Below are positions 26,036 through 33,738 of a stretch of DNA of 64,000 nt, in pieces. How positions within the stretch are numbered: position 1 is the stretch's first letter; every line of letters begins with the position of its first letter. Source of the stretch: Flavobacteriaceae bacterium UBA7302. GTDB lineage: Bacteria > Bacteroidota > Bacteroidia > Flavobacteriales > Flavobacteriaceae. Where the stretch lies: the NCBI GenBank assembly GCA_002471825.1, contig DKQS01000011.1:186001-250000 (forward strand), given 5' to 3'. The translations under genes were made by a program, and so were the position numbers. The notes beneath the pieces were generated by a model that did no database searches, was not told the origin of the DNA, and worked only from the letters and a program-made list of their open reading frames with translations.

Positions 26036-26091
26036 GTTTAATTTTTTTAACACTTCATTAAACGTTATATGTCACAATTCTTATATCTTTG
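26036..26091 (+). promoter_or_regulatory. Promoter of small RNA copy 1
   Basis: The 28-bp inverted-repeat element occupies 26036-26063 (GTTTAAT at one end, ATTAAAC at the other). It is followed after exactly 20 bp by the -7 box TATCTTTG at 26084-26091. The layout equals that of copy 2 and, within 1 bp, that of the fasciclin gene. Confidence 0.7.
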
Positions 26092-26211
26092 TAGGGTAAG
26101 TTTATCATTATATAATTACACTTCAGTATTTATCATATCACCCCATGATAAATAATTATTAGAAGTTTTTGGTTGATTGATTGAGCCGCTACTAACGTAG
26201 CGGTTTTTTTT
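26092..26211 (+). ncRNA. Candidate small RNA, copy 1, with terminator
   Basis: About 113-118 nt, start estimated a few bases after the -7 box. Three hairpins follow. Hairpin 1 joins 26093-26099 to 26116-26122 (one mismatch). Hairpin 2 at 26128-26153 has a perfect 9-bp stem and an 8-nt loop containing CACCCC. Between hairpins 2 and 3 lies an unpaired stretch; 26163-26185 of it is complementary to the porin mRNA leader at 23847-23869. Hairpin 3 is a rho-independent terminator: CCGCTAC, loop TAAC, GTAGCGG, then eight T. No credible open frame is present. Copy 2 lies 400 bp further on and is nearly identical. Confidence 0.7.
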
Positions 26212-26433
26212 GTATATAATAATTTTGATAAATGGGATTATCGTTTAATTAAAATAACGAATACCTCCCACAAAATGAAATTAAAAATCACCGTAATTCA
26301 TCTTCCCGAGCCTTCACTTTTAAGTTTGTTATCAAAAAAATATCTACACTAGGAAAGGATGTTAACTCATTTCAAATTTGAAAACCCTTGTCCTTGCTGG
26401 GATTAAAAGGGTTTGACAACCAAAATAAAATTT
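26212..26433. other. Spacer between the two small-RNA genes
   Basis: About 220 bp without a supported gene. It contains an inverted repeat AAACCCTT (26382-26389) / AAGGGTTT (26407-26414) without a following T-run, and a 25-codon ATG frame (26275-26352) that I do not consider a gene. Nothing else was recognised. Confidence 0.5.
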
Positions 26434-26489
26434 GTTTAATTATTTTAACACTTTGTTAAACATTATAAGGAAGAATTCATGTATATTTG
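26434..26489 (+). promoter_or_regulatory. Promoter of small RNA copy 2
   Basis: The 28-bp inverted-repeat element lies at 26434-26461 (GTTTAAT to GTTAAAC). The -7 box TATATTTG is at 26482-26489, again after 20 bp. Relative to copy 1 the element differs at only a few positions, while the outer half-sites and the central TTTTAAC are kept. Confidence 0.7.
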
Positions 26490-26610
26490 TAGTGTAAGTT
26501 TATCATTATATATAATTACACTTCAGTATTTGTCACAACACCCCGTGATAAATAATTATTAGAAGTTTTTGGTTGATTGATTGAGCCGCTACTAACGTAG
26601 CGGTTTTTTT
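26490..26610 (+). ncRNA. Candidate small RNA, copy 2, with terminator
   Basis: About 115 nt and nearly the same sequence as copy 1. Hairpin 1 is perfect here (AGTGTAA 26491-26497 with TTACACT 26516-26522) and its loop is 2 nt longer. Hairpin 2 (26528-26553) differs from copy 1 by a T-A to C-G exchange that preserves pairing and an A-U to G-U change; the CACCCC loop is kept. The porin-complementary stretch (26563-26585) and terminator (26586-26610) are identical to copy 1. The terminator T-run touches the stop codon of the convergent 121-aa gene. Confidence 0.7.
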
Positions 26611-26974
26611 ATATGGTATCTAAAACTCTTTTCTTAATGATGGTATTGATCCGTCTATTATACTCCGGATAATGCAGTTCATAAGTTTCAAACTCTTCTG
26701 GTGAAAAATCTGCAATGATCAACCCAATTAATAAATTCTTAAAGGCGATGTTTCTTGCAAATAAATGATCCAACTTTTTTTGAAAGGCATCTTTGGACAT
26801 TCCTTCCTTTGACAGCTTCATCTTTTTCATTTGATGCTGGGTAGCACTAATAATCACATCGTGTTGCATTTTAATAATGGGGCGCAACACATTGTTCTGA
26901 AACGTTTCTATGGGCAAAGCAGTACCATGGGTAATGGAGGCTATGACTGGTCTTTCTTTTCTTTTATTCAGCAT
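26609..26974 (-). CDS. Unknown 121-aa protein, distal gene of the purC operon
   Basis: 121 aa, basic and helical, no signal peptide or membrane segment. Recognisable stretches are THGTALPIETFQNNVLRPIIKMQHDV and KNLLIGLIIADFSPEEF; I do not recognise the family. Its start overlaps the end of the 159-aa gene by 11 bp and its stop touches the terminator of small RNA copy 2. The two unknown proteins follow purC with overlapping ends, so they are cotranslated. Confidence 0.7.
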   Translation of the reverse strand: MLNKRKERPVIASITHGTALPIETFQNNVLRPIIKMQHDVIISATQHQMKKMKLSKEGMSKDAFQKKLDHLFARNIAFKNLLIGLIIADFSPEEFETYELHYPEYNRRINTIIKKRVLDTI

Positions 26975-27443
26975 TTAAATTTTCGAGTTCTATAAAGTAA
27001 TCGTATTGCAAATCAGGATGCAACGTAGCGATGGTTTTCTCAATGAGATTTAACTGCGTCAAAAACACATTTCGTAACCGATTGCTCTTTTTGTAATCTG
27101 GTTCCATTTCCTTCAACTCATTGCAAAAATGCAGGAGTAACTGCACCTGTGTATCCTTCTTTTTGGAGTAGCGTATGAATTTTTTAGTTTGCGACAGAAT
27201 CTTCCGCACACTCTTACGGATGTAGTAGTAATTCTTGGTATTGATTTCCAAAAAACTCTCCGTAATTTGAGATTGTACTTTTTCAATAAAAGCCTCCTCG
27301 TCATGTGCCTCAAAAAGCAAATAGGTAAGTAATTCTTTGTTCTCCTTTTTAAACCTTCCAAGACTCAAACAGAGTTCTTTTAGTTCAGTGGGAGATTTGT
27401 GCTGAAGTTCGTCTTTGAGTTGTTTTATTGTGGCGGTTTTCAT
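26964..27443 (-). CDS. Unknown 159-aa helical protein
   Basis: 159 aa, highly charged (rich in K and E) and predicted all-helical, no signal peptide. It begins KTATIKQLKDELQHKSPTEL and contains NTKNYYYIRKSVRKIL. No domain recognised. It starts inside the last codons of purC (4-bp overlap) and overlaps the following 121-aa gene by 11 bp. The tight coupling suggests that the two small proteins act together, possibly unrelated to purine synthesis. Confidence 0.75.
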   Translation of the reverse strand: MKTATIKQLKDELQHKSPTELKELCLSLGRFKKENKELLTYLLFEAHDEEAFIEKVQSQITESFLEINTKNYYYIRKSVRKILSQTKKFIRYSKKKDTQVQLLLHFCNELKEMEPDYKKSNRLRNVFLTQLNLIEKTIATLHPDLQYDYFIELENLNAE

Positions 27444-28387
27444 GAATTTAAAAAGGCCTCAACATTGTTTTGAATTCGCTCTAAAATATTTGAAGTATCT
27501 CCTTTTACAAAGACATCTCCTGTTATTTGCTCGTACAATTCGATGTATCGCTCTGAGATTTCAATCAGCTTTTCATCGGTCATTTCTGGAATTACCTGAC
27601 CTTCTTTTCCTTGAAAGCCATTGGCTATCAACCACTGTCTAACAAACTCTTTAGACAATTGCTTCTGCTTCTCTCCTCGATCTTGTCTTTCTTGATATCC
27701 GTCTGCATAGAAATAGCGGGATGAATCTGGTGTATGGATTTCATCAATCAAAACAATTCGTCCGTCTTGCGTCTTTCCAAATTCGTATTTGGTATCTACC
27801 AAAATCAAGCCTCGTTCCGCAGCGATTTCAGTTCCTCTTTGAAACAGCTTATAGGTATAATCTTCAAGAACTGCATAATCTTCTTCGGATACAATTCCTT
27901 TGCTTAGAATATCCTCTCTTGAAATATCTTCATCGTGCATGCCATTATCGGCCTTGGTCGAGGGTGTGATGATGGGCGATGGAAATTTATCGTTTTCTTT
28001 CATACCCTCTGGCATTTCAACTCCGCATAACAAACGTTTGCCAGCTTTGTACTCTCGAGCAGCATGACCCGACAAGTAACCACGAATCACCATTTCTACT
28101 TTGAAGGGTTGACACAGATGACCTACAGATACATTTTCATCGGGACTAGCAATCAACCAATTCGGAACCAAATCTTCTGTTTCTTTCATCATTTTGACAG
28201 CAATCTGATTTAAAATCTGACCTTTGAATGGAATCTGCCTTGGCATGATCACATCAAATGCAGAAAGTCGATCAGAAGCAATCATTACCAATACCTCATC
28301 ATTGATGTTGTATACTTCTCGAACCTTTCCTTTGTATACTGATTTTTGTCCTGGAAACTGAAAATTGGTTTGGTTAATCGTATTCAT
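27440..28387 (-). CDS. purC: SAICAR synthase (phosphoribosylaminoimidazole-succinocarboxamide synthase)
   Basis: 315 aa, the longer PurC form usual in Bacteroidota (E. coli PurC is about 237 aa). It joins CAIR with aspartate using ATP in purine synthesis. Motifs: GKVREVYNINDEVLVMIASDRLSAFDV near residue 20, VVIRGYLSGHAAREY-like EMVIRGYLSG near 105, FPSPIITPSTKAD near 140, and LVDTKYEFGKTQDGRIVLIDEIHTPDSSRY near 200. Aspartates of the ATP site are visible in IDEIHTPDS. First gene of a three-gene leftward operon. Confidence 0.95.
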   Translation of the reverse strand: MNTINQTNFQFPGQKSVYKGKVREVYNINDEVLVMIASDRLSAFDVIMPRQIPFKGQILNQIAVKMMKETEDLVPNWLIASPDENVSVGHLCQPFKVEMVIRGYLSGHAAREYKAGKRLLCGVEMPEGMKENDKFPSPIITPSTKADNGMHDEDISREDILSKGIVSEEDYAVLEDYTYKLFQRGTEIAAERGLILVDTKYEFGKTQDGRIVLIDEIHTPDSSRYFYADGYQERQDRGEKQKQLSKEFVRQWLIANGFQGKEGQVIPEMTDEKLIEISERYIELYEQITGDVFVKGDTSNILERIQNNVEAFLNS

Positions 28388-28425
28388 GAAAATATTTTTG
28401 ACAAAAGTAAATTAATTTGTTGGGT

Positions 28426-31026
28426 TCAATTTCTGAGTAAGGAAAAATTTCCGTGTAAAATCTCTCCACTTTCCGTCACTACCTGAAACCAAAAATCAGC
28501 CGCATTGAGAGGTTTCCCATTTAAAGTACCGTCCCAGAATTCATCCTGATTCATTCTTTTGACCAGTCCGCCATAGCGATTGTAAATGGATATGGTATAT
28601 CTAGGCTCAGGAAAATCCTTTAACTTCCAGAAATCATTGCTTCCATCACCATTAGGAGTAAAAAACGTCGGAAAAGTCCTGACGTAAACTTCCTCACTGT
28701 AAAACTCGCATCCATTGGCGCCGCGAACATAGACTGTATTTCTTCCTCCAGGCACATTGTTGAACTTATTTTGAGATGTATAATTGATTCCGTCTAAGGA
28801 ATATTCATATTCCCGCGTCGAATACACATTGACAATAATATTATTATTCTTCGCAAGAAAATCATTCACTTTTACCCGAACATTGCTCAAGGAAGAATCT
28901 TGAATGACTTGCACATTCACGGAAGCCGAATCGATGCCACAAGGACCATTGTCTACCGTATAGGTATAGAGTCCTGAGGGATTTACAGAAGGATCAAACA
29001 TGCCGTTGACCAGGTTGCCAGACCACACTCCGTTTGTATCAACATTCTCACCCAACAATTCAAATAGATCCACAGGGTTTTCAAACTCACAAAGAGTTAA
29101 ACTGTTGTCTGATCCTGCAACTGGAGTTTTCGATTTATTGATAGTCACCGCAGAGCGCACTGTTCCACAGAACTGACCAATAACCACGTATTCATAGACA
29201 TCAGCAAAATCTACCACGGGATTATAAATACTCGATCCACTGGCCAACTCCGGCGTCCAATAGCCGCCAGGCGAAGGATTCCCGCCCAACAAACTGAACA
29301 AATCAACATTTCCCGTATCACTACAAACGGTCAACTCACCACCCGTTCCGGCATTTACATCGGAAACAAAAACCACTTCAATTTGTGAGATTCGATCGCC
29401 ACATAAAGGATTCGTGTGGGTATAGGTGTAGGTGCCTGCTCTATCGGCTGAGGGATCAAACATACTCGTACCACTTACCAGGGCTGGAGACCAAACCCCA
29501 CCCGCATCCGGAGTGCCTCCCAGTTTGGTTAACAAATCAAAAGTTCTATCGGTGCGACATACTTCTAAAAAAGCGTCACGACCCGGATCTAGGGTGCTTT
29601 TTTCCAAAAAGTCATAAGTACCATTGTTGTCTTTATCATCTGGAGTGGTGTAGCCTGTCGGTTCATTAATAATTCGTCCCGAAATATCAACATCATCGGG
29701 CAAATCTCCTAAAACGCCATCGCCATTTGGGTCTAAAAATCCGGCTTCAATCACATCAAAGCAATCGTCACCGTCTGCATCCAAATCTTTGGTATCTGGA
29801 AAACCATCTCCATCGGTATCAGTGAGACCATTGCCTTCTGTCTGATCTAGAATCCCGTCATTATCATCATCAACATCCAAGATGTTGGGCACGCCATCTC
29901 CATCAAAATCATCCTCACAGATATCTAATACAATGGAGGAATTTAAGCAATCACCCAGATTATCTTGAATGACCAAATTCCCTACAATAGTTCCATTGTT
30001 GATAAGATTACACAGCCAAGAACAATTGGAAAGACTGGTATTCTCTTGCACCTCAACATTTCCATCCACATAAATTAACAGTCCGAAACCTGTCACTTCA
30101 TTCAGATTCGGATTCTGTGAAATTTTAAACCAATCTTCACCAACATTTATCGCCCCCACGCGTTCCATATTATCAAACCCAATCAACTTTTGGATGGAGG
30201 TTTCGGTAATGCTAAAGCCACCTCCTGCATAGGTCAATTGACCAAAACCCTCAATACTTTCAATACCATTTCCGATAATTTCGAAATTACGACTAACGGT
30301 TTGAAGAAGGGAAAATCCTCTGATGACGGTAGCGTCTCGAATGAAAAAATCGTTTCCAACGGATTGTAGTTTATTGAATCCAATGACAGCTTCTAATTTG
30401 GGGTTGAAGTTGATGTTCAAATCATTACCAATCACCTCGAGGTTGTTAAAACTTGGTATGGATGTTAGGTCTACATTATCACTGATATCAAAAATACCAT
30501 TTACTGTTTTCAGGGCTTCAAATCCCGTAATGGTTCTCAAACTTGTTAATTGCCCAATTTCAAAATTATTGGGTACGGTTTCCAAACTGGCAAAACCTCT
30601 AATGGTTTGAAGGGAGGCGCTGTTGGTAATTACAAAATCTTGCACTTGAGTGAGGCTGTTAAAACCATTCACATCGATGAGCTCCCGACAGTTGTTTATT
30701 TCCAAGAGTCCGCCTACAGTTCGCAAATTTTCAAATCCCTCAATGACCTGTGCACTAATAGTAATCGAAAGTTTTCCGCCTACAGATTCTATAAAGTTCA
30801 AAGGAGATAAGTCTCGTATTTCAGACCTTATAACTCCCGAGGCATCGTCTGAAGTAAATCCGTCTGCAATAAGCAAGTCGCCCGGAATATTTTTACAATT
30901 TGGATAATTGGCCGCAAAATCATTGACCTCGCGTTGTGAAGAAAGGGTAATGATATAATCAGAAGGACATTGGGAAAAAACCCAAAGGGGAATAAAACAC
31001 AATATCAAAAAAACGCGCCTTCTCAT
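28426..31026 (-). CDS. T9SS type B surface protein with receptor-L-like repeats and CHU_C C-terminus
   Basis: 866 aa. Signal peptide about 1-18 (ending VFSQ). Residues about 60-340 are leucine-rich, receptor-L-domain-like repeats of 20-30 residues with recurring GF..L..V.G..I units. A calcium-binding thrombospondin-3-like stretch follows at about 370-450 (DDFDGDGVPNILDVDDDNDG and later DxDGD repeats). Next are three repeats of about 75 residues with LCGDRIS/FCGTVRS/PCGIDSA and GG...GVWSP..., then the gliding-motility-associated C-terminal domain (TFFTPNGDGSNDFWK, WDGTLNGKPL). The last part is the type IX secretion signal of class B. Probably cell-surface anchored or secreted; ligand unknown. 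Confidence 0.9.
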   Translation of the reverse strand: MRRRVFLILCFIPLWVFSQCPSDYIITLSSQREVNDFAANYPNCKNIPGDLLIADGFTSDDASGVIRSEIRDLSPLNFIESVGGKLSITISAQVIEGFENLRTVGGLLEINNCRELIDVNGFNSLTQVQDFVITNSASLQTIRGFASLETVPNNFEIGQLTSLRTITGFEALKTVNGIFDISDNVDLTSIPSFNNLEVIGNDLNINFNPKLEAVIGFNKLQSVGNDFFIRDATVIRGFSLLQTVSRNFEIIGNGIESIEGFGQLTYAGGGFSITETSIQKLIGFDNMERVGAINVGEDWFKISQNPNLNEVTGFGLLIYVDGNVEVQENTSLSNCSWLCNLINNGTIVGNLVIQDNLGDCLNSSIVLDICEDDFDGDGVPNILDVDDDNDGILDQTEGNGLTDTDGDGFPDTKDLDADGDDCFDVIEAGFLDPNGDGVLGDLPDDVDISGRIINEPTGYTTPDDKDNNGTYDFLEKSTLDPGRDAFLEVCRTDRTFDLLTKLGGTPDAGGVWSPALVSGTSMFDPSADRAGTYTYTHTNPLCGDRISQIEVVFVSDVNAGTGGELTVCSDTGNVDLFSLLGGNPSPGGYWTPELASGSSIYNPVVDFADVYEYVVIGQFCGTVRSAVTINKSKTPVAGSDNSLTLCEFENPVDLFELLGENVDTNGVWSGNLVNGMFDPSVNPSGLYTYTVDNGPCGIDSASVNVQVIQDSSLSNVRVKVNDFLAKNNNIIVNVYSTREYEYSLDGINYTSQNKFNNVPGGRNTVYVRGANGCEFYSEEVYVRTFPTFFTPNGDGSNDFWKLKDFPEPRYTISIYNRYGGLVKRMNQDEFWDGTLNGKPLNAADFWFQVVTESGEILHGNFSLLRN

Positions 31027-31106
31027 CTTCTAACAAAAATAACCATTCAATTGTAGTTTTTCGCTAGAAAAAATCTTAAAATTCGCGGTTGCTCAGGGAA
31101 TTTAAA

Positions 31107-32057
31107 TTACTCAGTTTCAATACTCTTGTAAGCAGTAATGATTTTCTTGACCAATTTATGGCGCACTACATCCTTATCATCCAAATAGACATGACCGATT
31201 CCTTCGATGTCTTTCAATGCCAATAAGGATTCTTTTAATCCAGAAACTTGTTTACGAGGTAAGTCGATTTGCCCTGGATCTCCGGTAATGATAAACTTGG
31301 CGTGCATCCCCATTCTGGTTAAGAACATTTTCATTTGATTGTGAGTCGTGTTCTGTGCTTCATCCAAAATAACAAAGGCATTGTCTAAGGTTCTACCACG
31401 CATAAATGCCAAAGGCGCAATTTGAATAACACCCTTCTCCAAGTGGGATTGCAATTTCTCATGAGGAATCATATCACGAAGGGCATCGTATAAGGGCTGC
31501 ATGTACGGATCTAATTTTTCCTTCAAATCTCCAGGTAAGAATCCGAGATTTTCACCGGATTCTACAGCAGGTCTTGTCAGAATGATTCGCTTTACTTGTT
31601 TCTCTTTCAAAGCTCTTACCGCAAGTGCTACCGCAGTATAGGTTTTTCCTGTTCCTGCTGGACCAACAGCAAACAACATGTCGTTCTTATCCATAAGGGT
31701 TACCATACGACGCTGATTCAAGGTCTGTGCTTTGATCAATCGACCACTTACCCCGTGGACCAACACATCTTTTTTATTAGAAGAACTGCTGTCGCGTTCT
31801 TCATTGGTAGACGTAATGATACGCTCAATACTATTTTCATCCAATTTGTTGTAGCGATGAAAATACTTGATCAAACTTTCTAACCGTTTTTCAAACTCGT
31901 CTAGAATATCGGCTTCACCATAAATTTTGAGCTTCGCACCTCGTGCAACAATTTTAATTTTCGGAAAGTATCTTTTTAATAGGTCGATGGTACTATTGTG
32001 GGCACCAAAAAAATCCTTAGGATTGATTTCTGTTAGTTCTATAGTGCGTTCGTTCAA
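31107..32057 (-). CDS. phoH: PhoH-family ATPase
   Basis: 316 aa. Walker A GPAGTGKT at 132-139 and Walker B FVILDEAQN ending at 236; the conserved TRPAVESGENLGFLPGD (about 161-177) and FIITGDPGQIDLP near 256 are PhoH hallmarks. An N-terminal KH-like segment (about 20-70) is present, as in YbeZ/PhoH proteins that act with YbeY in rRNA maturation. Standing alone on the minus strand and divergent from the SAM hydrolase gene, which is a common neighbour arrangement in Flavobacteriia. Confidence 0.95.
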   Translation of the reverse strand: MNERTIELTEINPKDFFGAHNSTIDLLKRYFPKIKIVARGAKLKIYGEADILDEFEKRLESLIKYFHRYNKLDENSIERIITSTNEERDSSSSNKKDVLVHGVSGRLIKAQTLNQRRMVTLMDKNDMLFAVGPAGTGKTYTAVALAVRALKEKQVKRIILTRPAVESGENLGFLPGDLKEKLDPYMQPLYDALRDMIPHEKLQSHLEKGVIQIAPLAFMRGRTLDNAFVILDEAQNTTHNQMKMFLTRMGMHAKFIITGDPGQIDLPRKQVSGLKESLLALKDIEGIGHVYLDDKDVVRHKLVKKIITAYKSIETE

Positions 32058-32116
32058 ATGAAAATAATTTATGAAAGTTTATCGTTATTTAATTGCTATC
32101 TATATCACTTAAAATT

Positions 32117-32137
32117 AGCAAAATGTTTAGTTTTGCT
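32117..32137. promoter_or_regulatory. Inverted repeat in the phoH / SAM hydrolase divergent gap
   Basis: AGCAAAA, 7-nt spacer, TTTTGCT: a perfect 7-bp inverted repeat midway between two divergent genes. It could be an operator or a short hairpin; no protein can be assigned. Confidence 0.3.
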
Positions 32138-32188
32138 TTAAGCAGCATAGATATTTTTTGCACATTTAATTAACAACCTAAAAAATTA

Positions 32189-33016
32189 ATGTCTTTCATC
32201 ACCTTAACTACAGATTTTGGAACAAAAGATCACTTTGTTGGCTCTGTTAAAGGTGCAATCTATTCGCAGTTACCCACCGCGAAAATCGTTGACATTACGC
32301 ATGAAATATCACCATTCAATATTACTGAAACTGCCTATATCTTAAAGAATTCCTACAAGAGTTTTCCGAAAGGAACCGTTCATATTGTTGGGGTCGATTC
32401 TGAATTAAGCACTTTCAACAAACACATAGCTATTGAACTTGACGATCATTATTTTGTTTGTCCAGACAATGGTCTTATTTCCATGATTGCCTCAGAAATA
32501 CAGCCCACTAAAATTGTAGAAATTACCATTCACAATCGTGTGGAAACTAGTTTTCCTGTATTGGATGTATTTGTGAACGTGGCCTGCTTTATCATTCGGG
32601 GAGGAAATCTATCCATCGTTGGAAAAGAAATCAAAGAATACAAGAAACTCATCGAAATCAAAGCCAAAGTCAATCAAGAACAAAACCAAATTACGGGTGG
32701 TGTTTTGTACATCGATAATTACGGAAACATCATTACCAACATTACCAAAAAGCTTTTTGAAGAAGTTGGAAAAGGGCGCGACTTTACGGTGAGAGCATCT
32801 CGCTATTCTTTTCAGAAAATACACAACAAATACAACGACATCTTACCTGCCAATAGCGGTAATACCCGTTCATTTGATGGTCAACGTTTGGCCCTGTTCA
32901 ATTCGGCAGGATATTTAGAAATTGCCATCTATCGCAGCAATTTACAAACCGTAGGAGGGGCTTCTACCTTACTCGGACTGGAATACAGAGATACTGTAAT
33001 AATCGATTTTGACTAA
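32189..33016 (+). CDS. SAM hydroxide adenosyltransferase (DUF62 family)
   Basis: 275 aa. Starts with TLTTDFGTKDHFVGSVKGAI and continues VDITHEISPFNITETAYIL, the signature of the DUF62/fluorinase-like family. D9 in TTDFG and the VDITHE motif are the usual active-site elements; the C-terminal part has GGVLYIDNYGNIITNI. Members hydrolyse S-adenosylmethionine to adenosine and methionine. The halogenase-specific loop was not seen, so hydrolysis is the likely reaction. Its stop overlaps the gldF start (TAATGG), so it is cotranscribed with gldF and gldG. Confidence 0.92.
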   Translation: MSFITLTTDFGTKDHFVGSVKGAIYSQLPTAKIVDITHEISPFNITETAYILKNSYKSFPKGTVHIVGVDSELSTFNKHIAIELDDHYFVCPDNGLISMIASEIQPTKIVEITIHNRVETSFPVLDVFVNVACFIIRGGNLSIVGKEIKEYKKLIEIKAKVNQEQNQITGGVLYIDNYGNIITNITKKLFEEVGKGRDFTVRASRYSFQKIHNKYNDILPANSGNTRSFDGQRLALFNSAGYLEIAIYRSNLQTVGGASTLLGLEYRDTVIIDFD

Positions 33017-33738
33017 TGGTTCAGCAAATCCTAAAAAAAGAATTCAATACCTTTTTTAGCTCGAATATCGGCTACTTAATTGTGGCAATCTTTTTGTTGG
33101 CAAACGGACTCTTTTTGTGGGTTTTCAAAACCGAATTCAATATTTTAAATGCCGGATTTGCCGATCTGAGTGCTTTTTTCAATTTAACGCCTTGGGTATT
33201 TATGTTCATTATTCCTGCCATTACCATGAAAAGTTTTGTGGAAGAATACAATTCGGGCACCATTGAGATCTTAAAAACCAAACCTATATCCAATTGGCAA
33301 ATTGTAATGGGAAAATTCTTAGGAACAAGCGCCATCCTTTTGGTGGCATTGATTCCTACCATTGTTTATTTGCTGAGCATTTACCTACTTTCTTTTCCTA
33401 TGGGAAATATCGACTTGGGAAGCATTCTTGGATCCTATTTAGGATTGTTATTCATCGGCTTGGTTTTTACCAGCATTGGTATTTTTTCATCCTCCATTTC
33501 CAAATCGCAAGTAGGGGCCTTCCTCGTAGCAATCGTTCTTTGTTTTATAAGTTTTTACGGATTCAATATTGTATCGGAAACCTTTCTAGGTGCGAGTGAT
33601 GTGTTGGAATCCTTAAGCGGATTTGAATACTATAAAAACATTGCCAAAGGGGTTATCGACTCTCGCGACTTGATATACTTTTTGACGACTACCGCCTTCT
33701 TTTTGTTCCTATCTAAATCAATCATCGATGGGAAATAA
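33016..33738 (+). CDS. gldF: Gliding motility ABC transporter permease GldF
   Basis: 240 aa, about six membrane helices in ABC-2 arrangement, starting with a short cytoplasmic end (MVQQILKKEFNTFFSS). The segment FIIPAITMKSFVEEYNSGTIEILKTKPISNWQIVMGKF is the ABC-2 coupling region. The length and the downstream GldG identify it as GldF, part of the GldA-GldF-GldG transporter associated with gliding in Flavobacteriia. The gldA ATPase gene is not in this window. The gene overlaps gldG by 11 bp. Confidence 0.93.
   Translation: MVQQILKKEFNTFFSSNIGYLIVAIFLLANGLFLWVFKTEFNILNAGFADLSAFFNLTPWVFMFIIPAITMKSFVEEYNSGTIEILKTKPISNWQIVMGKFLGTSAILLVALIPTIVYLLSIYLLSFPMGNIDLGSILGSYLGLLFIGLVFTSIGIFSSSISKSQVGAFLVAIVLCFISFYGFNIVSETFLGASDVLESLSGFEYYKNIAKGVIDSRDLIYFLTTTAFFLFLSKSIIDGK

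Noticed and set aside
26275..26352. 25-codon ATG frame between the small-RNA genes
   Set aside because: It is very short, begins in AT-rich DNA without other support, and lies in the non-conserved spacer. No sign that it is translated.
26382..26414. Terminator between the small-RNA genes
   Set aside because: AAACCCTT/AAGGGTTT pairs over 8 bp but has a 17-nt loop and no T-run on either side.
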